Notes under the pieces: model-generated | Seen by the model: only the letters and a program-made list of their open reading frames with translations | What the model was told of the DNA's origin: nothing | Databases searched by the model: none | Translations under genes and position numbers: made by a program | Source: Saprospiraceae bacterium | GTDB taxonomy: Bacteria > Bacteroidota > Bacteroidia > Chitinophagales > Saprospiraceae | Length of the DNA: 64,000 nucleotides | Assembly: GCA_020628095.1 (NCBI GenBank) | Contig: JAHDFP010000001.1 | Span: 400,847-464,846 of the forward strand | Reading direction: 5' to 3' | Part shown: positions 36,428-45,710 of the stretch, in pieces | Layout of the letters: every line of letters starts with the position of its first letter | Numbering within the stretch: position 1 is the stretch's first letter

Positions 36428-37192
36428 ATGAATCTTACTAAAGCTCAAATAGAACAATTATTTGACTTCGTCAGAAGTAAGAATGTACACTATTTAGATG
36501 TCCAGCACGAAATCGTGGACCACCTAGCCTCCTCTATAGAAAATATCCAGAGACAAAACCCCGCAACTAGTTTTAGCTCCGCATTAACCCAATCATACAG
36601 CAACTTTCCTATTACTGGTTTTGCAGAACTCATAGAAACCAAAGAAGCGGAACTCAGAAAGTATTGGAGAAGGAGATTTTGGAGATTTTTATACACCATA
36701 ATTTCTCCACCGCGTGTAATATTGACCGTTAGTGCATTTCTTATTTTTTCCTATTTGTTCGGTTTAATAGGAGACATAAGCATAAGTGGTAGTGAGTCCT
36801 ACTTATGGATTAAGCAATTAATATATCAATCTCTCATTGCCTTTGGTCCGATGTTCTTGTGCATAATATATAGACTCTCCAAAGGCATAAAACCACCATC
36901 AGAGTATCAAGACATATTACTTACATCGACATACTGGAAGGAAATGGAACCCCTCTTATACTCTTTTGCCACGATACCCGCCTATATTTGGATTGTTATG
37001 ATGCACCCACAAGAAGGAATCATTAATATGACTGGACTGGCCAATTACATACTTTCATACCTATATACAGGAATTATAGTTTGTGCTTATGTGGCATACC
37101 ATGTGTTTCCTGAGATGCTTTCACAGGAGATTTCTGATAGATATAAGCACTTGGATGCTTCAACTGATTATGAGAAAATAACTAATCACTAG
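36428..37192 (+). CDS. Tandem membrane paralogue 3
   Basis: 254 residues. N-domain: QLFDFVRSKNVHYLDVQHEI then VDHLASSIENI and YSNFPITGF; basic segment KYWRRRFWRFLY near 79, membrane helices from about 95 to 230 and C-terminal FPEMLSQEISDRYKHL. Of the three, paralogues 1 and 3 share the WRRRFW segment and paralogues 2 and 3 the DVQHE.VDHLASSIE core, so the family expanded by local duplication and mixed divergence. Function unknown. Its end is 15 bases from the convergent carbonic anhydrase-like gene. Confidence 0.75.
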   Translation: MNLTKAQIEQLFDFVRSKNVHYLDVQHEIVDHLASSIENIQRQNPATSFSSALTQSYSNFPITGFAELIETKEAELRKYWRRRFWRFLYTIISPPRVILTVSAFLIFSYLFGLIGDISISGSESYLWIKQLIYQSLIAFGPMFLCIIYRLSKGIKPPSEYQDILLTSTYWKEMEPLLYSFATIPAYIWIVMMHPQEGIINMTGLANYILSYLYTGIIVCAYVAYHVFPEMLSQEISDRYKHLDASTDYEKITNH

Positions 37193-37207
37193 ACTAGTCC
37201 TAACTTT

Positions 37208-37720
37208 CTACCTATACCACTCTCGATACTTACCATAAGCAGCTGCAGTCCCTTCGATATATATCTGAGCTTTAGTCTTATCGATCGGCTTAAGTTTTTT
37301 GGCGGGAACGCCAGCATAGATATAGCCCCCTTCTATTTTCATATTGGCAGGGACGAGTGCACCAGCAGCAATAATGGTATTAGAAGGAACGATCACATCA
37401 TCTAATACGATGGCACCCATACCCACAAGCACATTATCTCTGATCTGACATCCATGTATAATGGCATTATGTCCAACACTCACGTAGTTACCCAAAATGG
37501 TATCTCCACGACCCGTGGTGCCATGTACCATCGTACCATCTTGTATATTACAATGATCACCGATCACTATCTTATTACAGTCACCTCTGATCACCACATT
37601 GAACCATACACTACTCCCCTTACCTATGGTCACATCCCCAGTGATAGTTGCATTCTCCGCAATCCACGCATCAGAATCTACTTGGGGACTGACACCATTG
37701 ACCTCTTTGATTAGTGCCAT
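37208..37720 (-). CDS. Gamma-carbonic anhydrase family protein
   Basis: 170 residues. Left-handed beta-helix of hexapeptide repeats (IGKGSSVWFNVVIRGDCNKI near 33-52, IGDHCNIQDGTMVHG near 54, LGNYVSVGHNAIIHGCQIRD near 76). The three zinc-ligand histidines of the family are visible in DGTMVHG, VGHNA and IIHGC. Many members (YrdA/PaaY type) bind metal without strong carbonic anhydrase activity, so hydration of CO2 is possible but not certain. Its ATG overlaps the stop of the TraB-like gene (TAATG). Confidence 0.88.
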   Translation of the reverse strand: MALIKEVNGVSPQVDSDAWIAENATITGDVTIGKGSSVWFNVVIRGDCNKIVIGDHCNIQDGTMVHGTTGRGDTILGNYVSVGHNAIIHGCQIRDNVLVGMGAIVLDDVIVPSNTIIAAGALVPANMKIEGGYIYAGVPAKKLKPIDKTKAQIYIEGTAAAYGKYREWYR

Positions 37721-38670
37721 TACTCTGTCTTCTTCTGGCTCAGTGGAGTCAGGGTATAACCCTCTTTCATCAGTAGATCTATAACACCATCCTTTCCTCC
37801 GAGATGACCTGCGCCCACAGCAAAAAAGGTCTTTTGCACCTTCATTTTCTCAGACATAATCGGTATCCAATTTTTATTTCGGTTATAGAGTAATATGTCC
37901 TCAAAGCCTCCGATGCCTTCTTCTTCGCTAATGGAACTTACCATTTTGTTGATATCCTGATCGAGATACATCTGCACCATCTCTTTGAATGAGTCGTCTT
38001 CTGTGTCACTTGTCTTAATGGTTTCCAGAAGCATGCTGGCCTGATCTTCATATGGGATAGAGTCGAATACACTAAGCTGGTAATCAATACTTTCTAATCC
38101 ATCCATCTCCTTTTTGGCCTCCTGAGCGATAGAAAAGAATTCCATCTCATAGGACTTGACAGATGAGCCATCTCCGAATCCCTGCCCCATCTCCATATCA
38201 CCAGAAGCAAATACCGTCAAGAACATCGGCTTAATCTTTTGTATCAAAAACATAGGTAGACCCATCTCATCAAAATGATCTTTGACAATTTTATAATCTT
38301 CCTTAGAGTATAAATCCTTAAGGGATTTTCCATCTTTCATAAAGGCCTTAGTCAACATGCTCATGCCAGCCGACATATCCATCATATCATTGAGATCTAT
38401 CTCAAAGACAATTTCCTCCGACTCATCAAAAGCAGCCAGCGTCCCTTTAGGCCAGAAAAATGTTTCCGCATCGATAAGATGAATGGTGCCGTACAAATAA
38501 GACGATTGAGCCAAACCATTACCATCTATCTTCCATAAGAGTGCATCTTCGTACTCATAAGAAGGTGCCTGTTCGATTACCTTCTGACTTACATCTTTAG
38601 TGCTCTTACAAGCTGATAAGAGTAACGCAAGTGCCAAAATGGGATATATAACTTTCTGTAGATAAGACAT
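37720..38670 (-). CDS. TraB/GumN family lipoprotein
   Basis: 316 residues. Lipoprotein signal MSYLQKVIYPILALALLLSAC (lipid Cys about 21). TraB/GumN fold: SYLYGTIHLIDAETFFWPKG near 57-76 (GTIH motif), ESEEIVFEIDLND near 84, VKSYEMEFFSIAQEAKKEMD near 178, and C-terminal VGAGHLGGKDGVIDLLMKEG near 287-306. Relatives include metalloprotease-like Tiki proteins; the GTIH and GxGHLxG histidines are in place, so metal-dependent proteolysis is possible. Lies between the RlmB-like and carbonic anhydrase-like genes, probably in one transcript. Confidence 0.87.
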   Translation of the reverse strand: MSYLQKVIYPILALALLLSACKSTKDVSQKVIEQAPSYEYEDALLWKIDGNGLAQSSYLYGTIHLIDAETFFWPKGTLAAFDESEEIVFEIDLNDMMDMSAGMSMLTKAFMKDGKSLKDLYSKEDYKIVKDHFDEMGLPMFLIQKIKPMFLTVFASGDMEMGQGFGDGSSVKSYEMEFFSIAQEAKKEMDGLESIDYQLSVFDSIPYEDQASMLLETIKTSDTEDDSFKEMVQMYLDQDINKMVSSISEEEGIGGFEDILLYNRNKNWIPIMSEKMKVQKTFFAVGAGHLGGKDGVIDLLMKEGYTLTPLSQKKTE

Positions 38671-39384
38671 TTACTTTTCTTTATTTCTTTGATTATAAAT
38701 TTCGTGTAATATAATGCCACCCGCAACCGATACATTAAGGGATTCTACCTTTTTTGTGCCTGGAATACTGATAGCGGCATCGGCAATTTTTTTCACCTCT
38801 GAGCTTACGCCTTTATACTCAGAACCCATAACCAGCACCATCGGTTCGTTATATTTTGGATTGTTGTTATGAGATGGTGAGATTTCCGTATCTGCAATAC
38901 AAATTTGCAAGCCTGATTGCTGCATATAACGTATGGCTTTATTGAGATTATTCTCCCGACAGATCGTAATGTCCTTCAGTGCACCTGCGCTAGCCTTCAT
39001 GGCAAAGCTATTGAGTTGGGCGGTTTTCTTGATAGATATAACAATGGCATCTACACCAAACCATAAAGCCGTTCTCGCTAGTGCTCCTACATTTCTTACA
39101 TCTTCTATCCCATCTAAGGCCAATATCAATGGCGCGTTCCCTGATTCGAATATATGTGGAAGCACCTGTTCTATGCTGAGATATTCCGTCTGAGCTAGAA
39201 GAGCGACCACGCCCTGATGATTCTTAGACTTGGTGAGACTATTGAGTTTTTCCTTGGGAACGTATTGCAAAGGTATCGATGACGCTCTAGAAGATTGTCT
39301 GATTTCCTTTTCTAGTGGTCCAGTGATGGTTTTATCTATCCACACCTTCTCTAAGGAGTCCCCATTTTTGAGTGCGTCGAGCAC
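38671..39384 (-). CDS. TrmH/RlmB family rRNA (guanosine-2'-O)-methyltransferase
   Basis: 237 residues from the first usable GTG. SPOUT methyltransferase with knotted C-terminal SAM site: ALDGIEDVRNVGALARTALW near 90-109, IVISIKKTAQLNSFAMKASA near 115, VLVMGSEYKGVSSEVKK near 183, ISIPGTKKVESLNVSVAGGI near 205. The N-terminal substrate domain looks truncated at GTG: the codons upstream (to 39417) read KDKFLIGRKP, continuing into VLDALKNG, the usual RlmB beginning. No ATG, GTG or TTG occurs before the stop at 39429, so the true start may be the CTG at 39417. Probable target is 23S rRNA G2251. Confidence 0.88.
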   Translation of the reverse strand: MLDALKNGDSLEKVWIDKTITGPLEKEIRQSSRASSIPLQYVPKEKLNSLTKSKNHQGVVALLAQTEYLSIEQVLPHIFESGNAPLILALDGIEDVRNVGALARTALWFGVDAIVISIKKTAQLNSFAMKASAGALKDITICRENNLNKAIRYMQQSGLQICIADTEISPSHNNNPKYNEPMVLVMGSEYKGVSSEVKKIADAAISIPGTKKVESLNVSVAGGIILHEIYNQRNKEK

Positions 39385-39529
39385 GGGTTTGCGACCGATT
39401 AAGAATTTATCTTTCAGAAAACAATTTTATCCAAAATTAACTTTAAATGTCATAATCAATCAAATTAGACCTCATCCAAGGAGTATAATACCATTATATT
39501 CACAACTTGAATAAATTAAATCGGATTAC

Positions 39530-42500
39530 ATGAATTTAAAATTTACAATTGTCGGATTGTTATTAGTCTTACCTTTCTGCTTATCGAGTCAAGCAGATAA
39601 AGTAAATATCGCTGCTACACATGTAGAAAGCAATACAGATAAGCTCGGACTAATTCCATCGGATGTCACCGAAATCAAGGTGAGTGATATCTACAAAACA
39701 AAACATAACGGCGTAACACACGTATATTTCCAACAACTGTATAAGGGAATACCTGTCAGTGATGCCATCATCAATGTCAATATCCTGAAGAACGATGAGG
39801 TCTTAAGCTCTAATTCCAACTTTGTATCTAACCTCATAGAGAAAGTGGAAAGCTCTGATGACTCAGTGACACCAGAAATCGCGATAGTCAATTTAGCAAC
39901 AGAGGTCGGATTCAAAAGTCCAAGCACACCTCAAATGCTTAAAAAAGACGGTGATAAACATATCTATGCTCCTAATTCATATTCTCATAGAGAAATGACC
40001 GCTCAAAAAATGTATGCTCGCACCAAAGAAGGTGGTGTAAGATTAGCTTGGGATGTATTTATGGCTGATAGTAGAAATCACGATACATGGAGTTGTAAGA
40101 TAGACGCAGAGACTGGCGAGGTGTTAAGAATAGAAAATCTTACAATCAAATGTAATCATAGTGAAGGCTCGTTTCACGTGCATACGGAAAATTGTAGTGC
40201 CCAACATATACATAAGCAACAGATTAGGTCTCAAAGTAATGCCATGATGGGCAGCACTTACAGAGTATACCCTTTACCTGCTGAAAGCCCTTTAGATGGA
40301 AATCATGAGCTAATTACTGACCCATACATACCTGAGGCGTCGCCTTATGGATGGCATGATCTCAACGGACAAGAAGGTAATGAAACAACAATTACAAGAG
40401 GCAATAATATACATGCCTATGAAGATCTAGACGGAAATCAGGTCAGTGGTGGTAACGAACCCGCTGGCTCAGGAATAGGTGGTGACCCAAATGTATTGAC
40501 ATTTGATTTTGCACATGACCTTTCTGGTGAACCAGAAGCAAGTACCGATGCGGATGTGGTCAATTTATTCTATGCTGCCAATATGGTACATGACATAAGT
40601 TATTTACTCGGTTTTGACGAACAAGCCGGTAATTTCCAGTTTAATAATTATGGTAATGATGGAGAAGCAGGAGACGCCGTAGAAGCCAATGCACTGGACG
40701 GAACAGGTACAGATAATGCCTCATTCTCTCTTTCCAGCGATGGTAATCAGAGCTATATCAATATGTTTAAATGGAATGTTACTTCTAATGGAGTATTTTC
40801 TATATCTGAACCAAGAGAATTAGAAGGAATATACGAGACAGCTTTACCTGGAGATAACGCTTGGGGATTTGATATTTCATTTGGAAGTATAGACGTCACA
40901 GGAGAGGTAGCATTCGTTAAGGATGCAGACCCCTTAAATCCTCTTCAAGGTTGCGGAGAAACAGTAAATACTGATGAAGTCAATGGAAAGATTGCCATGA
41001 TATATAGAGGTACTTGCCAATTTGGAACAAAAGCATTAAATGCCCAAAATGCTGGTGCCATAGCAGCAATTATTTGTAATATCCCAGGTGCTGATAGTCA
41101 AAACAGTGATGGCAATGCGCCAGTAGGTATGCTAGCTGGAGTAGACGGCGGAATGGTAACAATACCTACTTTTATGATGGGAAATGCCGATTGTAATGCT
41201 ATAAGAGCATCTATTGAATCAGGGATTCCTGTCACAGCCAGAGTAGCTCCTCAAGAGAATACTGGTCCCGCACAACTAAGTGGTGGATACGATAATGGCG
41301 TCATTGCGCACGAGTACGCTCATGGTATAAGTAGTCGTCTTATAGGGGGTCCGAGTTCTTTATGTATGACGGGGTTTGATGAGCAGATGGGCGAAGGATG
41401 GTCGGATATATTTACGCTTATGCTTACCGCAAGAGAAGGGCAAACAGGAGCGGAACCAAGAGGAATAGGAAATTATGTCGCAGGTAATAATGCAGAAGGT
41501 AGAGGTATCAGACGTTTTCCTTATTCAACGGATATGGACATCAATCCACAGACTTTCGACGATATTAAGACTACCACAGCACCACACCCGTTGGGAGAAG
41601 TATGGACTGCGTGCCTTTGGGATATGTTTTGGAAATTTGTAGATCTCTATGGATTTGATCCAGATTGGACTAATAAAGAATCAGGAAATTTCATAGCAGC
41701 TCAGCTTGTTGTTGATGGCATGAAGATGATAGGTTGTGATGTGGGATTCGAACCTGGTCGTGATGCTATCTTAGCCGCTGATAAGGCTAATCATAACAGT
41801 GCACACGAATGCTTAATCTGGGAAGTTTTTGCAAGAAGAGGTCTGGGATATTTTGCAGATGGGGGAAGTAGCAATGACCGTGATGACGGTACGGAAGACT
41901 ATGAGCTCGCTCCTGCATGTCTGGATGAATTGAAGATCAGAAAGATAATTCCTGAACTGGCGGCTCTCGGTCAAGAAATAACAGTCACATTAATCGTAGC
42001 TAACTACACTGATGATATTTTGGAGAATGCTACTGTTTCTGATTTTATTCCAGAAGGTTTTACCTATGTAGACGGATCAGGTTCTATCCCCGGAAATGTA
42101 ATGGGAGACAATGTATTCTTTGATTTTGAAAACTTTGAGGTGGATCGCGAAGATACAATTACATATAGAATGGAAGTCAATGGAGTTATAGCGTCACAAT
42201 TACTATACAGAAACCAAGTCGAAACTAATGACGAACTCGACAGATGGGAAAGACAGCTCGGCGAAGGAACAAATATATGGAGGACAATTACTAGCAGCCA
42301 ATTCCCTGTGAGATCAGGAGATCAGGCTTGGTATGTCAAGGAAATAGACGATGATACAGACCAAATACTATTATTTGATAATATCGAAGTGACTGGTTCA
42401 GCCCCAGCACTGAGGTTCTATCATCGAATCAATACTCAGTTAGGGCGTAACGGTGGATACGTGGAATACTCCACGGATGGAATAATTTGGCTTGATGCAA

Positions 42501-43120
42501 GAGATTTATTTATGAGGAATGGTTATCCTAGTCCTATACAGTATACGACCTTTGCCATTCCTTCGCACTCAGCCTTCAGTGGTCCCGATAATATTTACAG
42601 AGACTCTTGGATTAATCTGAGTTCATTTATTGGTCAGACTATTTCTGTAAGATTTAGATTTGGTACTACACCTGGAACAGCTGTCAATGACGAAACTTTC
42701 GCAGATGATGCAGGTTGGTTTATTGATGATCTTGATATATTGGATTTGGCAAGTGGTGAGACTCAAGCATGCTTTGGTGATATGGCTCAAGAAGTATGTA
42801 CACCATTTTTTGTAACAATTATCAATGATGAATTATCATCTTCCACAGAGGAAATAGAGATAGAAGGACTCGATGTGACCCTCTATCCTAATCCCGCTTC
42901 TGACTTATTCACACTAAAGATCAATTCTGATAGAAATCTAGATGCCAGACTAACGATGGCTTCTATTGATGGAAGAATAATAAATAGACAGGAAGTACGT
43001 CTTTTAGCAAGAGATAACTTTATTAATGTACCAACTGCTCACTTGGATTCAGGATTTTACCTGGTGCATTTGCAAAGTGGAGATCGTGTCTTGACCCGAA
43101 AGGTATTGTTGCAACAATAA
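39530..43120 (+). CDS. Secreted M36 (fungalysin) metalloprotease with PA and type IX sorting domains
   Basis: 1196 residues. Signal peptide (about 1-21), FTP-type propeptide (about 45-190, THVYFQQLYKGIPVSDAIIN), and an M36 catalytic domain split by a PA insert (about 455-560, CQFGTKALNAQNAGAIAAII). The zinc motif HEYAHGISSRL starts near 594, and the distal Glu lies in GEGWSDIFTLM near 622. Then an Ig-like/DUF11-type domain (about 805-890), a region that looks like a MAM/jelly-roll fold (about 900-1080), and a C-terminal sorting domain (YPNPASDLFTLKINS, LDSGFYLVHL). Expected extracellular and exported by the type IX system in this window. It has its own terminator. Confidence 0.92.
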   Translation: MNLKFTIVGLLLVLPFCLSSQADKVNIAATHVESNTDKLGLIPSDVTEIKVSDIYKTKHNGVTHVYFQQLYKGIPVSDAIINVNILKNDEVLSSNSNFVSNLIEKVESSDDSVTPEIAIVNLATEVGFKSPSTPQMLKKDGDKHIYAPNSYSHREMTAQKMYARTKEGGVRLAWDVFMADSRNHDTWSCKIDAETGEVLRIENLTIKCNHSEGSFHVHTENCSAQHIHKQQIRSQSNAMMGSTYRVYPLPAESPLDGNHELITDPYIPEASPYGWHDLNGQEGNETTITRGNNIHAYEDLDGNQVSGGNEPAGSGIGGDPNVLTFDFAHDLSGEPEASTDADVVNLFYAANMVHDISYLLGFDEQAGNFQFNNYGNDGEAGDAVEANALDGTGTDNASFSLSSDGNQSYINMFKWNVTSNGVFSISEPRELEGIYETALPGDNAWGFDISFGSIDVTGEVAFVKDADPLNPLQGCGETVNTDEVNGKIAMIYRGTCQFGTKALNAQNAGAIAAIICNIPGADSQNSDGNAPVGMLAGVDGGMVTIPTFMMGNADCNAIRASIESGIPVTARVAPQENTGPAQLSGGYDNGVIAHEYAHGISSRLIGGPSSLCMTGFDEQMGEGWSDIFTLMLTAREGQTGAEPRGIGNYVAGNNAEGRGIRRFPYSTDMDINPQTFDDIKTTTAPHPLGEVWTACLWDMFWKFVDLYGFDPDWTNKESGNFIAAQLVVDGMKMIGCDVGFEPGRDAILAADKANHNSAHECLIWEVFARRGLGYFADGGSSNDRDDGTEDYELAPACLDELKIRKIIPELAALGQEITVTLIVANYTDDILENATVSDFIPEGFTYVDGSGSIPGNVMGDNVFFDFENFEVDREDTITYRMEVNGVIASQLLYRNQVETNDELDRWERQLGEGTNIWRTITSSQFPVRSGDQAWYVKEIDDDTDQILLFDNIEVTGSAPALRFYHRINTQLGRNGGYVEYSTDGIIWLDARDLFMRNGYPSPIQYTTFAIPSHSAFSGPDNIYRDSWINLSSFIGQTISVRFRFGTTPGTAVNDETFADDAGWFIDDLDILDLASGETQACFGDMAQEVCTPFFVTIINDELSSSTEEIEIEGLDVTLYPNPASDLFTLKINSDRNLDARLTMASIDGRIINRQEVRLLARDNFINVPTAHLDSGFYLVHLQSGDRVLTRKVLLQQ

Positions 43121-43154
43121 TTGTAATCAGATATCTGATATAGTTTCAAAATAA

Positions 43155-43191
43155 AAAGAGCGGTTATCTTAAATTGAGATAACCGCTCTTT
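43155..43191 (+). terminator. Intrinsic terminator after the M36 protease gene
   Basis: AAAGAGCGGTTATCT (43155-43169), a 7-base loop and AGATAACCGCTCTTT (43177-43191) make a 15-bp perfect stem, with an A-tract before and T-tract after, so both strands could use it. Confidence 0.92.
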
Positions 43192-43430
43192 TATGCTTAA
43201 TATCTAGTAACTAAATAGCGCTGCAAAAGTAACTTGAATAGAAAGGGCATTCAATCCAACTTATAAAGAGAAATACCTTCCGCAACCGCGTCTTTCTATA
43301 GGCTTAAAGCCTTTTATTAGTCTTCGTACTACAATGTGACCTATTAAATCAGTACAATGCACATAAACTGCCTTTACTTCCCTGAATAATTTGCCTAAAA
43401 AGAAAAATTCTAAGAATATCTTAAACAAAA

Positions 43431-43465
43431 AAAAGAGGCTACATCCTACCGATGAAGCCTCTTTT
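43431..43465 (-). terminator. Intrinsic terminator after the OmpA-family gene
   Basis: AAAAGAGGCT (43431-43440) and AGCCTCTTTT (43456-43465) form the outer stem, with an inner CATC/GATG stem. On the minus strand it runs into T8. It lies 22 bases past the OmpA stop. Confidence 0.9.
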
Positions 43466-43486
43466 CGTTACTCAATCTCATATATC

Positions 43487-45523
43487 TTAATAACCAGAAG
43501 ATTTGTTTCCATTATAATAATCTGCTGGAGCACTTCCTGTATTGCCAGCATCAGACGTCCCTGCTGGAGAATTCATATCATAATCATCACTATTACAAGT
43601 TCTGAATTCCACCCTTCTATTCATGAAGTGATGTGATTCATTATTAGCAGCTGATACCATCGGGTTATCCTCTCCACCATACATCAGGCGGAATCGACTT
43701 CTATCTATACCATAATTATCTACTAAGTGCTCAATTGCCGCTTTGGCTCTCTTGTATGATAGTACTTTGTTATAATCATTAGAGTTTCTAGAGTCTGTAT
43801 GTCCTTGAGCTGTTACACAGACGTTAGGGCATTTTTCCATGACCTGAGCAACATTATGCAGATGACTATAGTATTCTGGTTTGATGCTACTCTTATTGAG
43901 GTCGTAGTGTATCATAGGCAAAAACCAATCGCCACATCCTGAGCTTACAACAGACCTTGCAGGTTCTCTTATTATTGTTGTGGTGCCATCTTCATTGGTC
44001 ACTGTGCGGGTTACCGTACCGCCCGAAGAGACAGGCTCTCTTATTATTGTCGTGGTTCCATCAGGATTAGTTACTTCTCGGACTGTAGTTTGTCCCATGA
44101 ATTCTGATGAAGTACTAAATTCTTGTAGTTTGGTATCGATCATAGAATTTATCTGTTCCTGAGATGAATCATTGAGTTTATCATTACAGTTAGCAACTCC
44201 ATATTCGTCTATCGGACATCCAGGTCTGGAATATGGCTCTTTATCTTCACAATCTGCCAAACCATCTCCATCACTATCTAATAATACACCTCTGGTATCT
44301 ACAGGGCATCCTTCTGGTGTATCCAACTCCTGATCCAACATATCTATGACTCCGTCATTATCTTCATCTGTTAGATCCAGTTGTGGCTGATTTTTGATAT
44401 TGGCTATCTCGTTAAAAGCCTGATCCATTGGATTAAGCCAGTATAGAGGCTCTGTCACCTTATCAAAGTTTCCGATATTAAATCCTATTCTGAGACTAGT
44501 ATAATGTCCTATATCCACGTTATTAGTCTGATCCACCGCCGTACGGAACTTAATTCCATCCAGATAGTCATTGTCACTCAAAAATATTTGATGCTCGATA
44601 CCAACATTCAACCTCTTATTTATCTTTCTTGTGATACCCATAGATGGAATAAATACGACGTGTACGTTAATATCATCTCCTAACCTGAAAATACCTGGTT
44701 TCTTCTGCCCTGGTGTTTCGTATACGCCATCATAGAGATCTTTGATCATAGTCTCAATTTCGTTTCTTCCCGCTCGTGTATTAAACTTATCGAAAGTCCA
44801 ACCCACTGCTTGTCTCAAAGGTGCACCATCAGATCCATAAGGGTTTCCATTAGCGTCCGTAAGGTCTAACATTGCTTCGTGCGTATCTAGGCCAAGTCCT
44901 AAGCCAGCATACCAATTCCATTTGTTTCTCTCCTTATGAAATAAGAGATTTCCTATGTTGAAAATTACAGCAAGATTACCTGATATATATCTCGTACGAT
45001 GTGCTGGAAACCATTCTCCTGGTCCGCCCGAGTTAGGATCATACATGTCGAAGACAGGCTCTACCAATCCACCATTTATAGATCTGTGCCTATATGGCTG
45101 ACTTTCTATACCTGTAGCCATTCCATAAAAGACTGACCCCCTAAGTGAAAACATGTAATTGACGGCTTTTCTTAGATGCAAGCCTAATCCAAATCCACCT
45201 GGGATAGTTCTGTCCACATCCCCATCAATAAAGAAATGTCCTACATGAAATCCGAATTCCCAAGAATTTTTAGGCTTAGAAGAGAATTTATACTCTCCCA
45301 TCCTCCAACTCTTGTTTTGTTCAGAGTCTCTTGTCATCTCATCAGATACATATGGAGTTTTCCATGTATCCTTATAGTCCTCTTCCTCAGATGTGGTATT
45401 AATTACATCCGATTCTTGTGTTTCTTCCTCCACTTGAGCCATGACGGATACCGAGGGTGTTAGCAATAGTAATGTTGCAAAAAGGGTGGATAACATTATT
45501 CTATTAATGCTGTAGTTTTCCAT
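43487..45523 (-). CDS. OmpA-family outer-membrane protein with barrel, TSP3-like repeats and peptidoglycan-binding domain
   Basis: 678 residues from ATG 45523, which begins the signal peptide (MENYSINRIMLSTLFATLLL); an upstream ATG at 45565 adds 14 residues without one. An N-terminal barrel-like region (about 65-365: GFHVGHFFIDGDVDRTIPGG, LGLGLHLRKAVNYMFSLRGS) precedes TSP3-like Ca-binding repeats (about 385-455: DEDNDGVIDMLDQELD, DSDGDGLADCEDKEPYSRPG). A linker with a duplicated unit (DGTTTIIREP twice, about 490-525) leads to the OmpA domain (about 535-650: GHTDSRNSNDYNKVLSYKRA, MNRRVEFRTC). It links outer membrane to peptidoglycan. The C-terminal tail is Gly/Ser/Asn-rich. Confidence 0.88.
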   Translation of the reverse strand: MENYSINRIMLSTLFATLLLLTPSVSVMAQVEEETQESDVINTTSEEEDYKDTWKTPYVSDEMTRDSEQNKSWRMGEYKFSSKPKNSWEFGFHVGHFFIDGDVDRTIPGGFGLGLHLRKAVNYMFSLRGSVFYGMATGIESQPYRHRSINGGLVEPVFDMYDPNSGGPGEWFPAHRTRYISGNLAVIFNIGNLLFHKERNKWNWYAGLGLGLDTHEAMLDLTDANGNPYGSDGAPLRQAVGWTFDKFNTRAGRNEIETMIKDLYDGVYETPGQKKPGIFRLGDDINVHVVFIPSMGITRKINKRLNVGIEHQIFLSDNDYLDGIKFRTAVDQTNNVDIGHYTSLRIGFNIGNFDKVTEPLYWLNPMDQAFNEIANIKNQPQLDLTDEDNDGVIDMLDQELDTPEGCPVDTRGVLLDSDGDGLADCEDKEPYSRPGCPIDEYGVANCNDKLNDSSQEQINSMIDTKLQEFSTSSEFMGQTTVREVTNPDGTTTIIREPVSSGGTVTRTVTNEDGTTTIIREPARSVVSSGCGDWFLPMIHYDLNKSSIKPEYYSHLHNVAQVMEKCPNVCVTAQGHTDSRNSNDYNKVLSYKRAKAAIEHLVDNYGIDRSRFRLMYGGEDNPMVSAANNESHHFMNRRVEFRTCNSDDYDMNSPAGTSDAGNTGSAPADYYNGNKSSGY

Positions 45524-45682
45524 GATTTCTATTTCACAATTGACTAAATATTTTGCAAAGTGCAATTAGATTCCAGTACAATTAGGTTCTCATTATCTCG
45601 ACCCAAAGGTCAAATAATCCACTAATTTATATATATATTACAAATAAATGTAATATCTAATTCATTTATTTTCAGTAATAAC

Positions 45683-45690
45683 TAATTTTG
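45683..45690 (+). promoter_or_regulatory. Bacteroidota -7 box upstream of the arginase-like gene
   Basis: TAATTTTG, an exact TAnnTTTG, 20 bases before the ATG at 45711. No convincing -33 element is visible. Confidence 0.5.
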
Positions 45691-45710
45691 AAGCATAACT
45701 ATATCGACCT

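Larger units (their letters stand above)
43121..43486. other. Intergenic region between convergent genes, two terminators
   Basis: 366 bases between the ends of the M36 protease and OmpA genes. It holds one terminator for each (43155-43191 and 43431-43465). The 240 bases between them show no gene, known RNA or clear repeat. Confidence 0.65.

Noticed and set aside
43192..43430. Possible small RNA between the two terminators, with a short AGGCTTAAAGCCT hairpin
   Set aside because: No promoter box, no known RNA core and only a weak stem; nothing to support an RNA gene.
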